Shown one piece after another: positions 23,401 to 35,700 of a DNA stretch of 64,000 bases (positions are counted from its first letter, which is position 1; each line of letters begins with the position of its first letter). Location: NCBI GenBank assembly GCA_003993805.1, contig RSEF01000001.1, forward strand, positions 212,677,085 to 212,741,084, read 5' to 3'. The notes under the pieces are model-generated. The model did not search any database and was not told where the DNA came from. It saw only the letters and a program-made list of their open reading frames with translations. Both the position numbers and the translations under genes were made by a program. This stretch comes from Himantopus leucocephalus. Lineage: Eukaryota > Chordata > Aves > Charadriiformes > Recurvirostridae.

Positions 23401-25000
23401 AACACCCCACCAGACTGAGAAGGAAGACTCAAGTCCCAGGAACTGCCGGGATTCCTGCACACCGAAATCATGGCTCTAATTCAGTGCGCAGATATGAAAC
23501 AAGTGCTGTGTGATTCTTTGTTTGATTCTCTCTCCCAAGGCTAATTCTTCTAATCCCAAAGATCTCCATACTGTAAAATACTTGAAAAAGAAAACAACGC
23601 ATATACCTCTTGGGTAAACTCTGAAAATATTAAGCGAGTGCCAAAAGGAATTTTAGAGAAGATAAGGAATATAGCAGGTAAACATCGTCAGCAGGCAGAA
23701 TGAATAAGCTTTTAGCAGGCCACAACAGGGAAAAGAGTATTTTCCTCTCTCCCTATTTATTCTCCAAGCCCACTTACACCCTATGAGATAAGGATTTTTC
23801 CTTAAATTAGCTTAGGCAATGTGACTAGCTAATACAATACAACTATTTAAGACTTTCTACAGGTCCTTTGAAAGAGAAGAGAGAAGAAACCAATCTGTGT
23901 TTCAACTTCCATCTTCACCACAAGGAGCCAGTGAAGCTCTTACCTATAGGGTCCTCTGGGCTGGGAGGAGAAAAAACAGTTTCTCAAGTTCAGATGACAA
24001 GTTTCTGAGAGTCAAGGTACTAATGCACCTGTGTGCATAAGAAAAAATAAGGGACAAGAAATGTTGGCTTAAGGGTTTTTACCTTGATTTTTATTTCTGC
24101 TGGAGAAGCTGGGAAAGGCAAGGCACCTCCTCACACAGGACAGGAGCGGACAGGACCTCATGGTATGGAAAAATACTACAATTTGGAATTACTGCTCTTT
24201 TCTCAGAAGAGTTGTCACCATTCTCTTTCCAAAGGTAGCTGCTTAATTTCTATTAAATAAGCAGCTTTACAGCAAAAAGTTGTATTTTAAAATATAAAGG
24301 TCTTTTTTAGGAGGCAAAAGAACATTAACTTCACGTGCACACAATGTCTAAATAGTATGTAGTGAAGCAATGCATCTGCAGCAGGAAAAGAAGCTCTTGA
24401 TTTTATTAGAAGTGACCTCAGTCTTACAAGTAAATCCTTCCTTTCACTCAAACATCGACATTGGCAGTAGCCTATCTATTCTTACGGTCTAATCATCAAA
24501 ACAACAAACCTACAAGTTTGTCTCAAAGGCACATCCAAGCACTTGAACGGAGCCTCTTATTCTCAGTGCTGTTTTCTATCACCAGCAACAATCTGCCTAC
24601 ACAAAAACCTCTGCATGACCAGGCCAGAAGCACCTGCAAAAAGGGTGCAATGAAGATTAAAAAGCATTCCTGATTGGTTTGTAGTTGTCACCTATTAAAG
24701 GCTTACATCAAGCTGCATCAGTGATAGGAAAACATGTTTTTCACAATCTGTTGTCCGTATTTCAACCAGGAAGTGGGAGCCCATGTACGTCAGTGCCCTC
24801 TCCTGGAAGAAGCCTCTTCTATAGCACAGAACTATGGAAAACTCTTCCAAACTCATGGAAATTCACATTTAAGGCAAAGCCATTCTACCAGCAAACCTCT
24901 GGCATGGACTAGAGATAGCCATGGATTTTATTCTCTCCCCTTAGTACCCAGGTGGGATCACTAGCATGTTGTCAAATGAGAATAGGGAACAAAGCACATT
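20500..25000. other. Intronic or upstream sequence without recognisable genes
   Basis: An A-run at 21056-21068, a 16-bp TA-rich perfect palindrome at 22458-22473 (GTATACAT plus its complement) and a hairpin at 24237-24266 are the only structures noticed. There are no exons, RNA genes or transposon ends. Confidence 0.5.
24237..24266. repeat. Short inverted repeat (hairpin)
   Basis: AGCTGCTTA is mirrored by TAAGCAGCT, extended by a further AT pairing (ATTT/AAAT, one bulge) around a five-base loop. There is no downstream T-run and no known family. It is probably a chance hairpin in AT-rich DNA. Confidence 0.4.
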
Positions 25001-25031
25001 TAAATGGCACTTCCTCTAGCCAGACATCTTT

Positions 25032-25095
25032 ACAGAATCACAGAATGGTCAGGGTTGGAAGGGACCTCTGGAGATCATCTAGTCCAACCCCCTTG
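25032..25095 (-). mobile_element. CR1 LINE 3' end, severely 5'-truncated
   Basis: ACAGAATCACAGAATGGTCA, followed by GGGTTGGAAGGGACCTCTGG and AGATCATCTAGTCCAACCCC, is a clean antisense match to the last ~60 bases of CR1. Truncation to the 3' end is typical of target-primed insertion. It has no coding capacity. Confidence 0.9.
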
Positions 25096-25660
25096 AGCTG
25101 CACTCCACAATAATTTACCCAGCTAGGAAAGGCTAACAATTTACTGGCCAGGAAAAGAAATCAGAATAAAGAATAAGAATTTTGAATTTGTGCCATACAG
25201 AAACGAATTAAAAGTGTGCATTCAACTCTAGACAGGAGGGAAAATAACCTGACTGACACCGACAGATTTACAACCGGGGATATATTCATGGGGCTACCTG
25301 CTCCCCGACGAGCACAAAGATATGATTTTCCATATATATGATCGTATCATGATGTGTTTATCCCAAAAAGAGAAGATGAAGACAAAATGACCATTTCTGC
25401 AGAGTAAGTCCTTGCAAAAGACAGCGCTATAAATCCTAACCTTCCTTAGAGCTGCAAATCCTCCTGCTGCCTGCATATAATTTCACACGGGAGAAAGGCC
25501 ACTCAGCATGTAGCAAGTGTAATTCCAGGCCGTCCCTAGGAAGTGAAGATTTAGCCACCCAGCCGTATGTTATGAATAACTCTGTTTTGCTAGCAGGTGC
25601 TGGGGATTTTTCCATACAACACCAATTTTTGCCAAGTATCAGTTCATCAGCAAATCCTTC

Positions 25661-25860
25661 CACTCGCGAGCAGGAGCCAGGCGTCGTCTGTCTTCCCGGG
25701 GAGCGGGTGCAAAGGCTCTGTCGGACTCTCCCTTCCCCCTGGAGGATGAAACGTGGCTTCGGGAAATGAAGGCGGGAGGGGGGGTGGGGGGGTGGGCAGA
25801 GGGGAGGAATAATTTGCCGCCATGCGAGATCTGTCGGAAGGGAATTCCTGGGAGCCACCT
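25661..25860. promoter_or_regulatory. CpG-dense, G-rich patch upstream of FAT3 exon
   Basis: Thirteen CpGs occur in about 200 bases, together with a G-rich run at 25771-25803 able to form a G-quadruplex. It lies 6.7 kb upstream of the coding exon in the gene's direction. It could be part of a promoter, a first-exon region or an enhancer. I see no convincing exon boundary, so this is inference from composition. Confidence 0.4.
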
Positions 25861-26270
25861 TACAAGGGATTTGAGCTTGTCCCTTGGTGGTCTGCCTGAG
25901 GGAAACAAAGACTGATACCCGGTGTTCATGCTTTGTGTATCTCCAGTCCCCCCAGGCTCCTGCTTCTTAATCACTGTAAAACAGGGAAGCTGTGGGGCAG
26001 TTTCAAAATGAGCCAGTTATTTTCATGGGGGCTACGTGCCTCCTTATGAAACACACTCAAGGAAACCATTTCTTGTTTATTTGGCGCTTTTTTTTTTATC
26101 TTATCTCAAAAATCTACTTTGACCCCCATCCAAGGAGCCCTGGTTTGAACGTTCTTTCTAGGTACAATGTCTGTGTAAAAAATCCAGAACTGCTGAGTCC
26201 CACTCCTGTCACTGCCGGTCTTTTCCCCAGCTCTCCCTTCACCATACGTTAATTTGGATCCCCTCAATCA

Positions 26271-26440
26271 GCCAGTTCTTTACCGAGCAGCACCCCTGAG
26301 CGCGGGGGCCGAGGGCTCTGCTCACACGCCGGCAGAGCTGCCGAGGACCGGCAGGCAGGATGGCACCCCGCCACGCAGCACCGTCTGGCTGCATACCTGG
26401 GGACGTCAGCGGGATATATGCAGGGCGATTCGACTGGGCT
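26271..26440. promoter_or_regulatory. Second CpG-dense patch with a CRE-like site
   Basis: About fifteen CpGs occur in 165 bases. The minus strand reads GCTGACGTCC at 26401-26410, one base from the palindromic cAMP-response element, next to a GCATATATCC AT-rich box (about 26412-26421). With the patch at 25.66 kb it forms a two-part CpG cluster, the best candidate in the window for an upstream FAT3 promoter or alternative first exon. Confidence 0.4.
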
Positions 26441-27097
26441 CTTTCCAAATGTTACCCTTACCATAATGCAAGTAATAAATACAATTGAGACCAGAGAGTG
26501 TTTTTTACAAAACCCCAGAGCAATCCGTTCTCTACTTTTTACAATGCCTGGTGAAATGCAGCAACGGAATAAGCACTCGGACAGCCATGGCACGGCACCA
26601 AGGCAAATGTGGTGTCCCTGCACCTGAAAAAGCATCTTCCACCTTTCCCACACAAGGCTCAGTTCCCACCCTGCTAACAGACTCTATTCCAGAGTAGTTT
26701 TCCTGCAAACCCATTCCCGCTAGTCCCAGGCGCTACTGGCCGGTGCCGCCAGTCTGCTCTGTGTTGGGCATACTGCACATCCTCCGTCTGACAGCTTGCA
26801 CAGGCTTGTATAAACTATTTGGATATAGTTTATAGTAAGAAAGAAGTCTATGAGATTTACAACTACTGTTTCCAGGGCCATAATAGGTATGTAGGTGTAA
26901 GCACTGGGGTAAGCTGCTACTCTCAGAGGAACAAAATACTATCTATCTCCCTCAGACGCTCTGTGTGTGGAGGCAGGGCAGCTCAAACAGTCCGGACTTT
27001 TATATATGGGGGAAAGGAGGATGGGTTGAAAAGGAGATGAATATACAAAAGCCCCACATAAAAAACACAATATAAAATGGAGACCATGGGAAAAGAT

Positions 27098-27165
27098 TGT
27101 CGGGTTGGACAAGATAATCTTTAAAGGTCCCTTCCGATGCAAACCATTCCATGATTCTATGATTA
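27098..27165 (+). mobile_element. CR1 LINE 3' end with terminal octamer repeats
   Basis: GGGTTGGACAAGATAATCTT, followed by TAAAGGTCCCTTCCGATGCA and AACC, leads into ATTCCATG (27146-27153) and ATTCTATG (27154-27161). This is the sense-strand CR1 3' terminus with its diagnostic short tandem repeats. It is only about 70 bases long and non-coding. Confidence 0.9.
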
Positions 27166-27169
27166 CAAG

Positions 27170-28780
27170 ATGCCAAGTCAAAGTAATGACAGTCCCATAA
27201 GGATTTTACAAAGGGACTGTGGGATAAAGCATTCCACTCCATGCCAGACCTTGGGATAAGTCCAACCCCAGGTTTGTCCCAAAATGATTTGCTGAGTGAC
27301 AGAGAGGTGGTCTCAACGGAATTGCTCCCTGCAGTGGCTGAAAAGACAGGTATGGACGGAGTCAACAGGAACAAGAAGGGACGGTCAGGGGACAGAAGAG
27401 CACAGACAGAGCGTGGGACCTGGTGGGTGAGGTGAGCCAGGAGGGCTGGTGAGCAGCACCAAGGGACATGTCCCCCCTAACCAGCACAGTGCCATTTACC
27501 ACCCACAGAGGCAGAGGCATTTTCTTGCCCACAGCATGCCAGTCCCATTCTCCAAAAGTTTGCTGAGGTTGTGGATCCTCTAGTTTCTACCCTAAGATGA
27601 TGGTGTTTGGTCCATGCAGGAGCAACACTCAAAGTGACCTGAGAAAATGGAATTGCCTGAGCAATCCACAAAGAAGTCTCAGAAGAAGACATATGGATGC
27701 ATCCAGGTGCCATTAAGAAAAAAAAAACAAAACAAAACAGCACGATTAAACAGAACAGCCACTTGAGAAATACCTAAATCTTATGATTCTGGAGAAAAAT
27801 AAAAAAAATGTCTCTCTTGCGGCTAGGAACTGAATTATTGGTTTTGCAATGCTATTTCTCTTCGTGATGGTTGTGACACATAGCAATAGAGAGAGATCAT
27901 GCTTGAAGTGCAAGGAGCAAATATTTTGATTGAGATTCTCAACAAGTTTGAGATTTGAGAAAGAAACTTAGACTTAGCAGTGCTCGTTTTTCTTCCAATA
28001 GGGCAGGAATCTGCAGGGCGCTGGCACATGCTGCTGTGCCACAGACTTAACAGAGAGCTGCTTCTGCTTCTGGAGCAACCCACTTGAGTTGTCTATAACC
28101 AACTCGAGATGTCTACATGCGTCTGACACCCAGGAACAGCAGAGCAACCACCTTTCTGAAATACAGCTTCCAAAAAACTGCCTCCCATTGGCCCCCAATG
28201 AAGTAGCCTCTGAAAATTTTGACCTTCCTCTAAGCCCAAAAAACCCAAAGAGAACGATCATTGATGAATACAGTTCCTGCTTTCTAAATCTTCCTGTGCA
28301 AAAAATCAGAAAGGTTGCAGTTTGTTCAAACAGGCAACGTTTAGAGAAAGGGCTATTGCCATCACTTTTTCAAATTACATCCAGCTCATGCGATGGAAAT
28401 TGGTTAACCTGCCTAAGTAAGAAGCAACATATGGATACATCAGGTCAAGTACATCACAGTTTCTCTCAGATAAGTGGACTCCACACTGCAGAAATCACAC
28501 GGGAGAGAGAAAAGTAGATGGAGTCAGCCTTAAACCAAACTAAGTTATGACAGAAACCCAGAAATTTCCTTTCCAGCCCATGTGCTAAGGCCAAAGCACT
28601 GCAAGAAAGTTTTCCATCAAAGCTGACCTTGGACCGCTATCCACATTAGAAATACCTGAATCCATACAAGTTGCTCAATCCAATTACTTTGCGTGGGATA
28701 TTATAACATGCTAACTCTGATGCACATTGATGGGTGTTTGTCATGCTCAGGCAGAGTCATCTGCCTTGGCTGCACAGAAG
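27170..28780. other. Upstream or intronic sequence without recognisable genes
   Basis: An AAAAC-type low-complexity run sits near 27717-27738. Otherwise nothing is recognisable; a 142-codon open frame at 28089-28517 has no domain and I regard it as chance. Confidence 0.5.
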
Positions 28781-28782
28781 AA

Positions 28783-28828
28783 CCTCTGGTCCCACCTCTG
28801 GTTGTACCTCCAGTCCCACCTCCACCAG
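28783..28828 (+). repeat. Short 12-bp tandem repeat
   Basis: Four imperfect copies of CCTCTGGTCCCA-like units run head to tail (starts at 28783, 28795, 28807 and 28819). The unit is a multiple of three, so a frame through it is Pro/Val-rich, but no gene is implied. Confidence 0.65.
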
Positions 28829-28829
28829 G

Positions 28830-30420
28830 CACCCGCACCCTGGCGAGCAGCCAGCGAGGGAAAGGCACAGCACTGAAAGTCTTCTGCAAGCTGAAACTCC
28901 CACCGCATTCAAATGAGTTACCCATACTGAAACCATGCACCCTTCTGCCCCCCTCCAATGGTCGGCTCATGCACAGATATTTGAGACGACAACCACTTTT
29001 TAGCTAAGCAAAGATTAACTCAAACCACAACGGCTTCAGCTTTCCAACTCGCCCAGTTCAGTCGCCGCAGCTGGGAGTCCCTCAAAGCCTGTTGCGTGTT
29101 TGGAAAGGTCCAACTTTGCAGGCACAGCCCAATTAAAACCTCCACAGAGCAGAGATCACTATTTAAAGCTGAACTGTTCGCTTTTGTTTATTTATAGCAA
29201 AACCATTAATTGCTAATTACATATTTGTTCGCTGCAAAACCAACACTCCAAAACAAACACTAAGTTTAAAGACCATTCCCAGAACACTGAACGGTATCAG
29301 GAACAGCACTAAAAATGTAAATCAGAAACATCAAAACACATCAGGATTTCAACTGGAGGAACAAACCACCCATTATTTCTGTGCCAGAAAAGAGGTTACC
29401 CATAAGCCGTCAGTTAGCCGCACAGTCATCCACAGTCCAGCAGTTATTTATGTCCTGGAGAATGACAGACACCACTGCACAGTATCTATTGAAAATAACT
29501 TCATGGCAATCAGCATATGCTAGATTAAATGAGCTATCTCTTAATACAGAGTTTCGATAATCACCTTGGAAAAGTGCCTTTTAAATATCTGGCATTAAAG
29601 GCAGAACCTCAGAAAGAGGAGCATTTCATTTATAAGCCAGTTTCATTTGTCAAAATCATACAAAACTTTTTTTAAAAAAAGGGGGGTTTTTTTAAGTCTT
29701 CTTCACTAATAGAGCTCCATGCTCCCCTTGGGAGAATCATGCAGTTCCCTCAAATATCTACAGGAGTCCTGCATGGCAAACTAGGGAAAACAGCCTTAGA
29801 GTGATGATCTGCCCTTTGTCCATGAAAGGCATTTTAAACAAGCAGAGCAGCCCAGGCTGCATGGAAAGCCTCACCACCAGCCACGCTGGGAAGCAGTAAC
29901 TACTCCACAGCAGACTGCTATCTACCCCCCGAAATCCTTATGGATACAGCACTTCCCCGAAGCACCCACATCCACTGGCTGTCAGAAAAACTTAGACTGA
30001 AAAGCACCTACACCTGCCCTGACAGTGCTGCCCTCGAGTTCCCTGATTTCCATGCGTATTTGAACACCAGGCAAGTGCACACACTCAGACCATGTCCAGA
30101 TTAGGAAACGGGCACCAATGGCTCAAGCCGCTCGCTCCAGGCCACACAGGAGACCCCCCACGTACTCCAGCTGCCCACTCTCACTGGGGCAGGAAGGCTT
30201 CCTGACAAAGCAACGCTCACCAGCATTACAGGGCTAAATTTCCAAAACAGAGGGTCATACAGTTGTTTCTCACCACCGTTGTAGTGGCTACCATTCAAAA
30301 CTCATCACTTAGTCACAGTTCAGGAATTTGGGTTCAGTGTTCAAAATTACATCTAGAACTTGAAAAGTTAATTGGAGACACTGATCGTGAAATAGAGACC
30401 AGTAAGGCAGGGGTAATAAT
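28830..30420. other. Upstream or intronic sequence with a homopolymer mosaic
   Basis: A T7-A7-G6-T7 block at 29667-29693 is the only unusual tract. No gene or transposon is recognised. Confidence 0.5.
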
Positions 30421-30423
30421 AAT

Positions 30424-30540
30424 ATGAAGAAGAAGCAGCAGCAGCAGCAGAACAACAACAGCAGCAGCAGCAGAACAACAACAGCAGCAGCAGCAGTGTC
30501 ATGACTCCACAACGATGACAACAGTGTCATGACTCCATTA
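30424..30540 (+). repeat. Compound CAG/AAC microsatellite followed by a 28-bp direct repeat
   Basis: GAA units lead into (CAG)5, then a 23-bp unit of CAG repeats plus AACAACAAC repeats twice (AAC blocks at 30451 and 30474). The third position is replaced by TGTCATGACTCCA, which itself recurs 28 bases on (30497 and 30525). Since 23 is not a multiple of three, it cannot encode a uniform polyglutamine tract. In the FAT3 sense direction it reads CTG/GTT. Confidence 0.85.
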
Positions 30541-30544
30541 TTTT

Positions 30545-32170
30545 GTTGAAAATGGTAGCCACTAGGAAGAACAGGCGCATCTCTTAATGCTTCACCCTTC
30601 TGCATTTGCTCTCCTGGAGTCAGGATCATCTGCTAGCCACGGTCAAGCTGCAAATCTTTTCTCTTAAATTCTGGACAGAAAGCAAACGCCACATGCACAC
30701 CAAACACTGGGTGGGGTAAGTCACCCAAACACATGAGATGGGGTCAAGCCTGGTCCCTCTGACCGTGCATTGATCGTGTCTCATGCCGGTTTGCTGCCAG
30801 CCTCCTTGGTCTGGACTTGTCCCCTCCTGCTGGAAGCCCACGGTGCAGTGGTACCACACCGACTCCCCATAGCTCCAGCAGATAAATCTTCCTAATGGGA
30901 GCCACCCCCCGTGCCTTGCATGCTTTGACAAGCAGAGAAGTTGTTAGCAAGGTGGACACCTTGCAGTGCATGACGCTGAACATCCATCTTGGTACTTGCC
31001 AATAAATGGGGCAGGTCACATCTCCCCAAGCTGCTGATCCATGTCCCTGAAACACAGCCAGCCGCTGGCTCCACATCTTCTGTTTGTGCACCAGGAAGGG
31101 AGGAAGCAATGCCGGCAACCCCGTATCATCCCGCCACATCCCTCTCTGCACCTCCAAAATCCAGGTGTGGCTGTGCTGAGCTGCTCCGCCACTCAAAGAA
31201 GCTGTGCCAGCACAGAGCTCCCAGGGACTGCCCCGGGCAAAGGCATATGGATGTTCCCTCTTAGAGCACCCTGTAGATGCAAACCCACACCACGTGCCTC
31301 CCAGACACGTGCTCACTGTTTTCCCACTTTCTCTTTTTAGACAAGAGATGGGAAAAGATGCTCACCTGAAATAAAAGGACTCCAGTCTAAACAACAACCG
31401 CTAACTCATGCCCAGTGAGGCTCGTTGCTGCTGAATTTAAGACCTCAATTGAAAATGAAGTTTCACACAGCAAGGCGCTACTTTCATATAGTCCTTCCTC
31501 AAGCTCCAATATGCACCGATTGAAAGTCAGCTGCCATTTCAATCTGACCCCTGCAGATCTCCAGAAAGGTCAAAGAAAAATACGGAGAGCAGAGAGCATC
31601 AGGTCAAAGATCAACGTCATCAGGAATAACTTTGCTTGATTTGAAGCTGCACTATCTGTTTCCTCTGTATTTTTAAGATAAAAGTATAAAGCAAAAAAGT
31701 TAAGAGTTATAAAATAGCAATGCATCAGCTTACCCAAACAAACCCAGCAAAATTACAAATCCGTACAGAAGGGGGAAAAAAGAAGCAAGTCTCACTTGTG
31801 AAACTATTACGCGTAAGGAGAAAATGTCTGTAGCTATAATATATTTCTATTCCACTTTTATAAGAAAAGGCTCTCAATAGCTTTTGGCATATGAAAGCCA
31901 CTATGAGGACTGCAATAAAACTGAGTGTACTGTAAAAGAGCCATCTCAGATGCATCCCTAGAATTTATGTTCCAGTGCTACTGTATTAAATTCTGTATTC
32001 TGTGGCTTTTGGAAAAATGATTTTATTATTAAATGAACTACACAATATAATGTTTCTCTGAAGAAAAAGTATCAGTTGGAACATAAAGTAGTTCTTTTAA
32101 GAGTAAAAGAACGGTTCAAACTTAAAAAAAGCTTTCAGCAAGTGAGCATACGTCTAGTGTGAGTGGGGGT
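30545..32170. other. Upstream or intronic sequence, nothing recognised
   Basis: A moderately GC-rich part (30.7-31.3 kb) is open in several frames on both strands, which reflects composition. No motif or repeat supports a gene. Confidence 0.5.
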
Positions 32171-32171
32171 G

Positions 32172-32192
32172 TATACACACACACACACACAG
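32172..32192. repeat. (AC)n microsatellite
   Basis: About nine AC dinucleotides follow GTAT. It is a simple repeat likely to vary in length between individuals. Confidence 0.85.
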
Positions 32193-32710
32193 AGCCCATT
32201 TCCCCATTCTCAGCTGCCCTCATACCTCATGTAACTACACAGCTTGTGACACTTACAGTCATTTAAGAGTTTAAATTCTTGTTGCTGTGTTTCGAGGGCA
32301 CATCCTGAGGTCCAGTGAGGTCTCGAAGTGCATGAAAGCATTGATTACTTTTTTTGACACGCAAAAATAGTGCTCCCGAACAGATATTCCTCAAGTGTAC
32401 GTAAGCGTATCCTTTGACGGGCAGTGGAATGAGCAGACGTGCTGCACGCCGTGGAGGTAAAAGGCACAGAGCTGCACGTTCACGTGCAGGATCACCGATG
32501 GGCCACAACGTGCGGTGCAGCACCGCACATCACCGTGCGAGCCCGGCCATCGCAGCCTGATCCTCCTACCAACTTCTTTGCAAGAACTGCAGACGCTCTA
32601 CAACTGAAGCAAAGACCTATTATATTCAGGCACAATCATTTCACGCCACAGCTTGGTGATCACTTTATGGCAGGATAAGCCACCGTGGCCACCGAAGCAG
32701 CTGTCCAGAG

Positions 32711-32772
32711 CCCACCCCTCACCCCCCCCTCCTTTTTTTTTCCTTTTCTTCTTTTTTTTTTTTGTATTTTTT
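32711..32772. repeat. Homopyrimidine tract
   Basis: A C-rich run (ACCCCCCCCTCC) passes directly into T-runs broken only by C (TTTTTTTTTCCTTTTCTTCT and onward), about 45 bases with almost no purines. Such tracts can form triplex DNA and often cause sequencing trouble. Confidence 0.7.
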
Positions 32773-32779
32773 GTTGATT

Positions 32780-35700
32780 TTGTTCTCACTGGGGATTGAG
32801 CCGCCCTATTGCAAATACGCCTGCGAACAAAAGGGAGGGAGGGAGACGGGAACGGGTGCCTGGGGCAGGCGGGAGGGATCCTTTCCATGTCCATGGCAGC
32901 TCAAACTGTTTGTCAAACAACAGCCGGAGTTGAGGCAACCAAGATGGTGTGTAAAGAGCAGAAAGTACCTTCAAGAAACATACTGAACACTATCAAAATA
33001 CCCAAGTCTCAAATAGACACATGAAGTATTTAAATGCTTTCACACCCATAACAAATTTTGTTTACTGCCCAGCATTTAAACAGCTTTTTCTTTACTATTG
33101 TAAGATTGTTCCCAAACAGTGTGAATTTGATGTTGCAATGAATAGTAGCACTTCAACTCCTATTTACAACCCATTCAGCGACATAATTCCACAAATAGCA
33201 TGCAGGATTTCCACACTTTATGAAATAAAACCTGTTCTTGGCTCAAAAGAAGTTGTGCAAATTAGCTGACAAAAATCACTTCCTTTTGTTTTTCCTCTCT
33301 GATATAAATAATTTAAGGAAAAAAGAGAACCACTAACCAAGTAATATGAAAAACTTTATTAAAACCATTAGAACCACCAAGCATTGTTAACGTCCCTCTC
33401 GTAATTATATGCAAAATGCTTAGTATCCAAGGAAACAGAGTAGTAATGAAGTTGGAGACTACTGTATAAATGCACCTTCTAAATCACCACCAAGAATGTC
33501 TGTTCCAGAGGGACTGGCCAGTTTATTAGTGTGTGACACCCTGATCGCTTAGACATGCTACAGCTTAAAAACAAAAAGCTAACAAGCTACTTTTGCATAA
33601 AGGACCCTTTTGTCTGCCCTCTATGAACAGCCCCTTCTTAGCATCTAGTTACAGAGTTCCTCTGCAGAGTTGCAGATTTCTCTAAGCCCGTATTCACCTT
33701 CATGAGAGTTGTTCAGAAATCTGTAATGATGGGCACTAATTGAACGGCACAACCAGCAACAAATGAAGCAGAGATGCTGTCCTTTGCGCCAACTTCGCAG
33801 CAAACTCAGACGTGCAATAGGACAAATACTGAAACTCTGCTCTTCTCCAGAGCCTGGTGGACTGAAATCCATTTCATTAGCATCAAGCACTAACACAAAC
33901 TGACTTATGCCCACATTACTAAAATGAATTCAAAAACAAATGCTAATGCTCTGATATCAACAGCTCATTCTTGGGGCTGTTTCTTAGGAAGACAGGCAGG
34001 TATACAGTAAGGAAGCCAATGCAAAATTAACTCCCGCTCTTTGGTGTTAGCACTTAGATCCTCACACCAAATCCCTAGTTTTTAGGCTCAGTTTCAGCAA
34101 GCATTCATTTATTCTCCTTATTTCTGTGGCAGCTTATTCCACCCAACAACCACTGAATATAAAGCAGTTCCAGCCAGGTTCAACCACCCAATCGCTTCGT
34201 GGATGAACTTCGGTATTCCTCCCTTCCAGTACGAGTGACAGCTTTATGGAAGCACATACCTCAACATCCCTGCTGCTTCCATCGGATGCCCCTGTAATCT
34301 TTCACTGTGACCTTTACATTCCCTTTGGCTCATTCTTTTCCATGACTGTAACACCCTTTATGTAAGCAGATAGTCTAAGCTACACACAGTATTTCCAGTA
34401 TGGCCTCAGGCAGAGATAGCCAAGTGCCAGAATATCCCGACTGCCAGCTCCTGCCCGACGGCACATAAAGTCATACAACTCTCTCGCATTTTTGGATGCT
34501 CTCAGGCACTGTGCTCATTCGGTAAAAAAGGCTCCATCATCTTCACGCTGCCTCTTCTTTTTTGCCTTGTCTCTTGGGTTTTCACAAACTTTACTCCTTT
34601 CCTGCTGTAACCCTCATTGCCTCCGTATGTAGATCCAAAGGCCACTTGTCTGCCCTTCTCTTTCCATTCACACTGCTCTGGGGGGTCTTGCATCATTGAA
34701 ACAGCACTCACATCTTCAGAAAATTCTGTCGCTTTTCTTACACCTCCCCTCTTCCAGATCAGTGTTGGGGCTGATCCTCATTTCTCACCACCACAAACAG
34801 CTTCATCTCATGAAACACCTCGCTGCTTTGTCTGGTGCTTTCTCCTCTCAAGCTCTGAAGCTCACTTTCACCCACCACAATAACTGATCTTGCCCAATTA
34901 ACCTTTTTAGCTGGCTCCTATGCCTAAGACGTTTTCTTAAAAGGCTATAGAAATTAGGGCCATAGCTTTCTCTCACAACTCCTTTTTTTCCTCTCTTTTT
35001 GTCAATATATCCCAGTTGTACAGCATGCCCTAATGGCAATTCTTGCATTGTATCAGTATATCTGCAAATCTGCCCTATAGTACCATAATTATCTGATGCT
35101 TCCCTAGATCTCTCTTTAGATTGCTTTCTTTAAATTCCCTCTATAATTTCATAATGGTTTACCAGACTGACTAAAAACTTCATTTTCTAAAGGCATCGCC
35201 TTGTACTCTTTTACTTGAAGCAGTTGTGTACTTGAAGCAATTTAAGTAAGTGAACTTTCTTTTTTCCACTCCATTTTACTACACTTCCAGCTCATCCACT
35301 TCACCAGCACTGTTTTTTTCTTTGCCTACGACCAACAGTGACCACAGCAGTAATCTTGAGAATATCAATCGTCTCTCAAAAGCCACATCAGAGCTGGAAT
35401 TACTAGAAACACTACACCAATGACATCTAAACCCAGTGATGGTCAAAACCTGTCAGCACTGTGAGAGCTGGTGCACCTTAGCTGGGCACCTTTTGCTTAA
35501 TGCAAAATGATACTTAAAAGTTACGATCCCAACCAAAGCTGGTTAATCGAGAAAACTCAAGTCTGGAAGGGTAAGGGAACATTTCAACAACCTTCCAGAA
35601 TGTTGTTGCTTGTGCAGGCTCACCAAGAACTCACCAGCAAGGAAACGTTGAGGGGATCTGAACTAATCTGATCTCTAAAAGACAGGTGCTGTATGCAAAA

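Noticed and set aside
26391..26400. Donor-like CCCCAG|GTATGC on the minus strand in the CpG patch
   Set aside because: It lies too close to the nearby AT-rich box for that box to serve as its TATA, so the two cannot form a consistent first exon.
34376..34420. Weak likeness to a common avian repeat (cagtactccaggtgtggcctc)
   Set aside because: Only about 20 bases match and the flanks do not follow, so it was not annotated.
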